From: Streptomyces ficellus | GTDB lineage: Bacteria > Actinomycetota > Actinomycetes > Streptomycetales > Streptomycetaceae | Assembly: GCF_009739905.1 (NCBI RefSeq) | Contig: NZ_CP034279.1 | Coordinates: 2,542,001-2,606,000 of the forward strand | Direction of reading: 5' to 3' | DNA: 64,000 nt | In this document: one piece after another, positions 59,500 through 64,000 of the stretch | Numbering within the stretch: position 1 is the first letter of the stretch | Layout: each line of letters begins with the position of its first letter | Made by a program: the position numbers and the translations under genes | Notes under the pieces: model-generated | Databases searched by the model: none | What the model was told of the DNA's origin: nothing | What the model saw: only the letters and a program-made list of their open reading frames with translations

Positions 59500-61407
59500 T
59501 CAGCCGTTCTTGGCGCGCGAGGCGGCGCGGGCGCGCTCACGCTGGTCCAGGTTCACCTTGCGGATGCGGACGGCCTCCGGGGTCACCTCGACGCACTCGT
59601 CGTCGCGGCAGAACTCCAGGGACTGCTCCAGCGACAGCTTGCGCGGCGGGACGATCGCCTCGAACGAGTCGGCCGACGACGACCGCATGTTCGTGAGCTT
59701 CTTCTCCTTGGTGATGTTGACGTCCATGTCGTCGGAGCGGGAGTTCTCGCCGACGATCATGCCCTCGTACACCTCGGTGCCCGGCTCGACGAAGAGCACG
59801 CCGCGCTCCTGGAGGTTGGTCATCGCGAAGGCGGTGACGGCGCCGGAGCGGTCGGCGACCAGCGAGCCGTTGTTGCGGGTCTGGAGCGTGCCGAACCACG
59901 GCTCGTGGCCCTCGTGGATGGAGTGCGCGATGCCCGTGCCGCGCGTCTGCGTCAGGAACTCCGTACGGAAGCCGATCAGGCCGCGGGAGGGCACCACGAA
60001 CTCCATGCGGACCCAGCCGGAGCCGTGGTTCGACATGTTGTCCATGCGGCCCTTGCGGACGCCCATGAGCTGCGTTACGGCGCCCATGTGCTCCTCGGGC
60101 ACGTCGACGGTCATGCGCTCGACCGGCTCGTGGACCTTGCCGTCGACCTCCTTGGTGACCACCTGCGGCTTGCCGATGGTCAGCTCGAAGCCCTCACGGC
60201 GCATCTGCTCGACCAGGATGGCCAGCGCCAGCTCGCCGCGGCCCTGCACCTCCCAGGCGTCGGGGCGCTCGGTGTCCAGGACGCGCAGCGAGACGTTACC
60301 GATCAGCTCGCGGTCGAGGCGGTCCTTGACCTGGCGGGCGGTGACCTTGCGGTCCTTGACGGCCGCCTTGTTGTCCGCGCCCTTGCCGGTGGCGCCCCGG
60401 CCGACCAGCGGCGAGGTGTTCGTACCGATGACCATGGAGATCGCGGGCTCGTCGACCGTGATCAGCGGCAGCGCGACCGGGTTCTCCGGGTCGGCCAGCG
60501 TCTCGCCGATCATGATGTCCGGGATGCCGGCCACGGCGCAGATGTCACCGGGGCCCGCCACCTCGGCCGGCTTGCGGGTGAGCGCCTCGGTCATCATCAG
60601 CTCGCTGATGCGGACGTTGGCGATGGTGCCGTCACGCTTGATCCACGCGACCGTCTGGCCCTTGCGCAGCTCGCCCTGCTCGACGCGGAGGAGCGCGATA
60701 CGGCCGAGGAAGTTGTCGGCGTCCAGGTTGGTGACGTGGGCCTGGAGCGGGGCCTCCTCGTCGTACACCGGGGCCGGGATGTGCTCCAGGATCGTGGAGA
60801 AGAACGGTTCCAGGTTGGAGGAGTCGGCCGGGACGGTGCCGTCCTCCGGCTTGGTCAGCGAGGCGATGCCGTCACGGCCGCAGGCGTAGACGATCGGGAA
60901 CTCGATCTGGTCCTCGTCCGCGTCCAGGTCCAGGAACAGGTCGTAGGTCTCGTTGACGACCTCGTCGATCCGGGAGTCCGGGCGGTCCGTCTTGTTGATG
61001 CACAGGATGACGGGCATCCGGCGCTGGAGGGCCTTGCGGAGCACGAAGCGGGTCTGCGGCAGCGGGCCCTCGGACGCGTCCACCAGCAGCACCACGCCGT
61101 CCACCATCGACAGGCCGCGCTCGACCTCGCCACCGAAGTCGGCGTGGCCGGGGGTGTCGATGATGTTGATGGTGATCGGGGCCCCGCCGTCCTTGGGGTG
61201 GTACTTCACCGCCGTGTTCTTGGCGAGGATCGTGATGCCCTTCTCACGCTCCAGGTCGTTCGAGTCCATCATGCGGTCGTCGACCGAGTCGAGCTGGTGG
61301 GCGGCGAAGGCGCCGGCCTGCTTGAGCATGGCGTCGACGATGGTCGTCTTGCCGTGGTCTACGTGGGCGACGATGGCTACGTTACGGATGTCGTGGCGCG
61401 TGGGCAT
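59500..61407 (-). CDS. typA: Ribosome-associated GTPase TypA/BipA
   Basis: 635 aa translational GTPase. G1 AHVDHGKTT, switch region REKGITILAKN, G3 DTPGHADFGGEVERG, G4 INKTDRPD. Domains II, III and V follow, with the BipA-specific C-terminal part (RGLIGFRTEFLTQTRGTG; ENSRSDDMDVNITKEKKLTN). It acts in ribosome assembly and stress or low-temperature growth. ATG 61407 (MPTRHDIRNVAIV) is the family start; the long open frame upstream is noncoding. Confidence 0.95.
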   Translation of the reverse strand: MPTRHDIRNVAIVAHVDHGKTTIVDAMLKQAGAFAAHQLDSVDDRMMDSNDLEREKGITILAKNTAVKYHPKDGGAPITINIIDTPGHADFGGEVERGLSMVDGVVLLVDASEGPLPQTRFVLRKALQRRMPVILCINKTDRPDSRIDEVVNETYDLFLDLDADEDQIEFPIVYACGRDGIASLTKPEDGTVPADSSNLEPFFSTILEHIPAPVYDEEAPLQAHVTNLDADNFLGRIALLRVEQGELRKGQTVAWIKRDGTIANVRISELMMTEALTRKPAEVAGPGDICAVAGIPDIMIGETLADPENPVALPLITVDEPAISMVIGTNTSPLVGRGATGKGADNKAAVKDRKVTARQVKDRLDRELIGNVSLRVLDTERPDAWEVQGRGELALAILVEQMRREGFELTIGKPQVVTKEVDGKVHEPVERMTVDVPEEHMGAVTQLMGVRKGRMDNMSNHGSGWVRMEFVVPSRGLIGFRTEFLTQTRGTGIAHSIHEGHEPWFGTLQTRNNGSLVADRSGAVTAFAMTNLQERGVLFVEPGTEVYEGMIVGENSRSDDMDVNITKEKKLTNMRSSSADSFEAIVPPRKLSLEQSLEFCRDDECVEVTPEAVRIRKVNLDQRERARAASRAKNG

Positions 61408-61640
61408 GAGTGGCTTGCGCTTCTCTCGGATCGTGGGTGCGGCGTCTCTTTGTTCCTCGTACGCCCGCCGGGCGGACGCGCCACGGCTGTGTCCATGGTA
61501 CGGGGCCGAGGCGCGCAAGGCTTCCCGGCCCGTCCGGAGAAGATCGAACAGGTGTTTAACGGAGGGTGCCGCGGTGGTGCGGGGTGGCGCTGGGGTGGGG
61601 TGGTGCGGTGGGTGGGCCCGGGTCATGGTCCGGACGTGAG

Positions 61641-61669
61641 CTTGCCCGCCGGTGACACCGGCGGGCAAG
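61641..61669 (-). terminator. Terminator after the third SBP gene
   Basis: 13-bp perfect stem (61641-61653 with 61657-61669), 3-nt loop, 28 bp past the stop of the minus-strand gene. Confidence 0.8.
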
Positions 61670-61696
61670 GGACTTGAGCGGATTCTGAGGTTGCCC

Positions 61697-64000
61697 TTAC
61701 TTCCGCTGGAAGCCGATGTCCTCGTAGCGCGGGGTGGCGAATCCGAACGCCCCGGCGTTCACCACCGCGGGCTTCGCCGCCACCAGCTGCGGCCGCTGGT
61801 AGAGCGGGATGGAACCGGCCGCGGCCCAGATCCGGGCGTCGGCCTGCCGCACCAGGTCGCGGGCCGCCTTCTCGTCCAGCTCGGCGGCCGCCTGGTCGAA
61901 GAGCTGGTCGATGTGGTCGGTGCCGACCCGGGTGTAATTCTGCTCCACCAGCAGTGAGCCGTCGGCGGCGGGGCGGGGCTTGGCGAAGATGGGCCGTCCG
62001 TCGGTGGCGGGGTAGGCGGTGCCGGGCCAGGAGTAGAGGGCCAGGTCGTAGGCGCCGGAGGCGATGTGGTCCTTGAAGTAGCTGTCGTCCGGGACCTTGA
62101 CGATCTCGGTGCCGATGCCGATCCGGCCGAGCATCGCGGAGATCTTGTCGCCGACGGTCCGCAGGGACGCGGAGTCCGCACCGGCGGGCAGGACGAAGCG
62201 GAGCGTCAGCGACTCGCCGTCCTTGCCGAGCGGGCCGGCGGCCGCGTCGCCCGCGGGGCCGGCCGGGGCGGCGGAGGAGGCCGGCGCGGGAGCGGCCGGG
62301 GCGGCGGTGCCGCGGGGGGCGTAGGCGCCGGGCGCGCCGCCGCCGTGGGCCTTGGGCTGGGCGGCGGTGCCGGTCTCGGAGTCGGCGCGGCTCCCGGCCT
62401 GCTCCTCGGCCTGGCGGTGGAGGGCGACGCCCTGGGCGGCGGCTGCCGGGGCGGGAGCGAGGACGTGGGTGCCCTCGGGGGCGTCGTTGCCGCCGATGGC
62501 GGGCCTGCCGCCGATGGCGGGCTTGTCGTCGCCCACGATGTAGAGGCCCTCGTCGGACGGTACGTCGTCGCTGCCGCCGTTCTTGCCGCCCGTGGCGGGC
62601 TGCTTCGCGGCGGACGGGTTCGCGGCGGGGGACGCCGAGGCGCCCGCCTTGGGGCCGGCCTTCGGGGCGGCGGGCTTGCGGGCCCCGCCGCGGGTCCAGC
62701 CCGCGTCGGCCAGCAGTTCCTGGGCCTCCTCGGTGTCCTCGCCGCCCAGGGCGCCGCTGCTGTCGGCGTACGCCGGCTGTCCGGCGAGCGCGAGGTGGCT
62801 GCCGACCGGGTGGGCGGGGAGCCCGAGCGGTTCCAGCACCGCCTCGGCGAGCTCCTGGCGGTTCAGCGCGCGGGCCACCGCCCGGCGCACCCGCTCGTCG
62901 GCGAGCGGGCCGCTCTCGCCGTTGAGGGCGAGCTGGGTGTAGGCGGGCTCCAGCGACGTGCGGACGACGTAGCCGCGCAGCGCCTTCTGCTGGGCCGCGT
63001 ACACGGCGGCGCCCAGCCGGCTCCTGAGCCGCGCCTCGGCCGCGAGCCGGGCCTTCTCCTCCAGCCGCGCCCCGGCCGCGTCGGGGCCCGCGGCCGGTGA
63101 CGCGGACGCGCCGTGCGCGGCCTTCTTCGCGGCGCGGGTGATCCGGTCGGCCGTGGCGGCGTCGACCTCCGCGAGGTCGACGGTGCCCGCGACGAGCGCG
63201 TCGGCGCGGGCGGCGCGCGGGACGGCGCGCAGGACGATCGAGTCGAGCTTGGCCGGCTGCCCCCACCAGCGCGGGTTGCGTTCGAGCGTCGCCGTGCCGC
63301 CGGCGGCGGCGTCGACGCCCTTGAACTGGAACGGGCCGGCCGAGGCGGCCAGCTTCGTGCGGGCACCGTCGTTGAAGGCGGCCGGGGTCGCCATCACGTC
63401 CTTGGGGTACAGCGGCGAGAACAGCGCGCGCCAGTCGGCGTACGGCTTGTCGTAGGTGACCCGGACCTCCAGGTCGCTCGCGCCGCGCTCGATCTTCTCG
63501 ATGCGCTCGTAGCCGGCGTTGCGGGCGGTCCAGTAGGCGGCGTTCCTGCCGCTGAGGGCGCGCCACTGGGCGACGAAGTCGGCCGCGCCGATCTCGCGGC
63601 CGTCGCTCCACACCGCCTGCTGGTTGAGCTTGTAGAGGACGACCTGCTTGGGCTCGCGCTCGACGACCTCGGCGGACTCCAGGTAGTCGGGGTTGCGCTG
63701 GGGGCGGCCGCGGTCATCGAGGGTGAAGAGGGTGGGCAGGACGGCCTGGGTGATGCGGGTGGTGGTGGCGTCGGCGTCCGCCTGGAAGGCGTTGAGGGTG
63801 GTGGGCATGGCGTCGACCGCCCAGCGCAGGGTGCCGCCGTCGGCGACCTTGTCGCGGGCGGTGCCGGCGATGTCCTGCGGGACGGCCTCGGCCCGGCTCT
63901 CCGCCTCGGGGGAGTCACAGCCGCTCAGTACGGAGATGGCGAGTACGCCGGTGGTGAGGAGGACGGCGGACCGGAGCCTTCTGGAACGGGGGCCCCGGGA
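61697..64000 (-). CDS. Family 5 extracellular solute-binding lipoprotein, N-terminus beyond right edge
   Basis: At least 767 residues are inside the window. The open frame runs to the right edge; the visible N-terminal part is a signal peptide with lipobox (TTGVLAISVLSGCDSPEAES), so only a few residues are missing. The family-5 fold is seen from TLRWAVDAMPTTLNAFQADA, through AVWSDGREIGAADFVAQWRA and VRRAVARALNRQELAEAVLE, to TPRYEDIGFQRK. It is longer than usual (500-600 aa) because of a ~140-residue Ala/Pro/Gly-rich insert around residues 420-560. No permease genes lie inside the window. Ligand unknown. Confidence 0.9.
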   Translation of the reverse strand, partial: SRGPRSRRLRSAVLLTTGVLAISVLSGCDSPEAESRAEAVPQDIAGTARDKVADGGTLRWAVDAMPTTLNAFQADADATTTRITQAVLPTLFTLDDRGRPQRNPDYLESAEVVEREPKQVVLYKLNQQAVWSDGREIGAADFVAQWRALSGRNAAYWTARNAGYERIEKIERGASDLEVRVTYDKPYADWRALFSPLYPKDVMATPAAFNDGARTKLAASAGPFQFKGVDAAAGGTATLERNPRWWGQPAKLDSIVLRAVPRAARADALVAGTVDLAEVDAATADRITRAAKKAAHGASASPAAGPDAAGARLEEKARLAAEARLRSRLGAAVYAAQQKALRGYVVRTSLEPAYTQLALNGESGPLADERVRRAVARALNRQELAEAVLEPLGLPAHPVGSHLALAGQPAYADSSGALGGEDTEEAQELLADAGWTRGGARKPAAPKAGPKAGASASPAANPSAAKQPATGGKNGGSDDVPSDEGLYIVGDDKPAIGGRPAIGGNDAPEGTHVLAPAPAAAAQGVALHRQAEEQAGSRADSETGTAAQPKAHGGGAPGAYAPRGTAAPAAPAPASSAAPAGPAGDAAAGPLGKDGESLTLRFVLPAGADSASLRTVGDKISAMLGRIGIGTEIVKVPDDSYFKDHIASGAYDLALYSWPGTAYPATDGRPIFAKPRPAADGSLLVEQNYTRVGTDHIDQLFDQAAAELDEKAARDLVRQADARIWAAAGSIPLYQRPQLVAAKPAVVNAGAFGFATPRYEDIGFQRK

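Overview
This is a stretch of a high-GC actinobacterial chromosome, almost certainly Streptomyces. Third codon positions are nearly all G or C and start codons are often GTG. The window carries a mycothiol gene (mshB), a Tat component, many Ala/Pro/Gly-rich proteins and characteristic small actinobacterial families (DUF3107, DUF3117, DUF3152, DUF1003, DUF6113, DUF6758). I support 61 protein genes. I see no rRNA, tRNA, CRISPR array, prophage or insertion sequence; the region reads as conserved core chromosome.

Layout. 1-6.0 kb (minus): a membrane protein cut by the left edge, a PelF-like glycosyltransferase, a membrane-anchored DUF3152 protein with a metzincin-type zinc motif, and an alpha/beta hydrolase with a His-rich tail. 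6.2-13.4 kb: small acidic protein, TetR regulator, DUF3107, ferritin-like protein, a DEAD-box RNA helicase with a repetitive basic tail, hydrolase and NYN-domain protein. 13.5-18.1 kb: MarC, PHP phosphoesterase, DUF6758, an MFS exporter behind a near-consensus promoter with an overlapping operator, and a suppressor-of-fused-like protein. 18.2-24.3 kb: a metal-ion group (CorA behind a long structured leader, a PRC/MgtE_N/CBS protein, DUF1003) plus the Fe-S scaffold ATPase Mrp. 24.3-29.9 kb: envelope-stress operon sigE-like ECF sigma, zinc anti-sigma, HtrA, TatB, with a divergent O-methyltransferase. 30-45 kb: DUF3117, enoyl-CoA hydratase, Tag glycosylase, DivIVA-like protein, FolP2-like protein, LOG-family protein, DapE, DapC, ferredoxin, GNAT, SirB1-like protein, PG-binding protein and MshB. 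45-47 kb: S9 peptidase. 47.3-59 kb: two tandem paralogous five-gene oligopeptide ABC operons, the position and type of the Streptomyces bldK region. 59.5-64 kb: TypA/BipA and a third family-5 binding protein cut by the right edge.

How it fits together. From corA to mshB the recognisable genes follow, in one continuous order, the Mycobacterium tuberculosis block Rv1239c down to Rv1170 (from memory). This marks a very old actinobacterial neighbourhood joining envelope stress, lysine/DAP synthesis, mycothiol and Mg2+ handling. DapE and DapC supply meso-DAP for peptidoglycan; SigE, RseA, HtrA and TatB guard the envelope; the peptide importers probably feed developmental signalling.

The most notable sequence-level signals are ten genes whose start codon lies 5-7 nt behind a TAnnnT hexamer (probable leaderless mRNAs), a four-copy 19-bp tandem repeat growing out of the DUF3107 stop codon, a structured corA leader, a ten-codon ORF whose stop overlaps the likely CTG start of the helicase, and operator-like palindromes in front of several genes. 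I see no clearly new multi-gene system; the best candidates for new biology are the DUF3152 protease-like protein and the RNA leaders.
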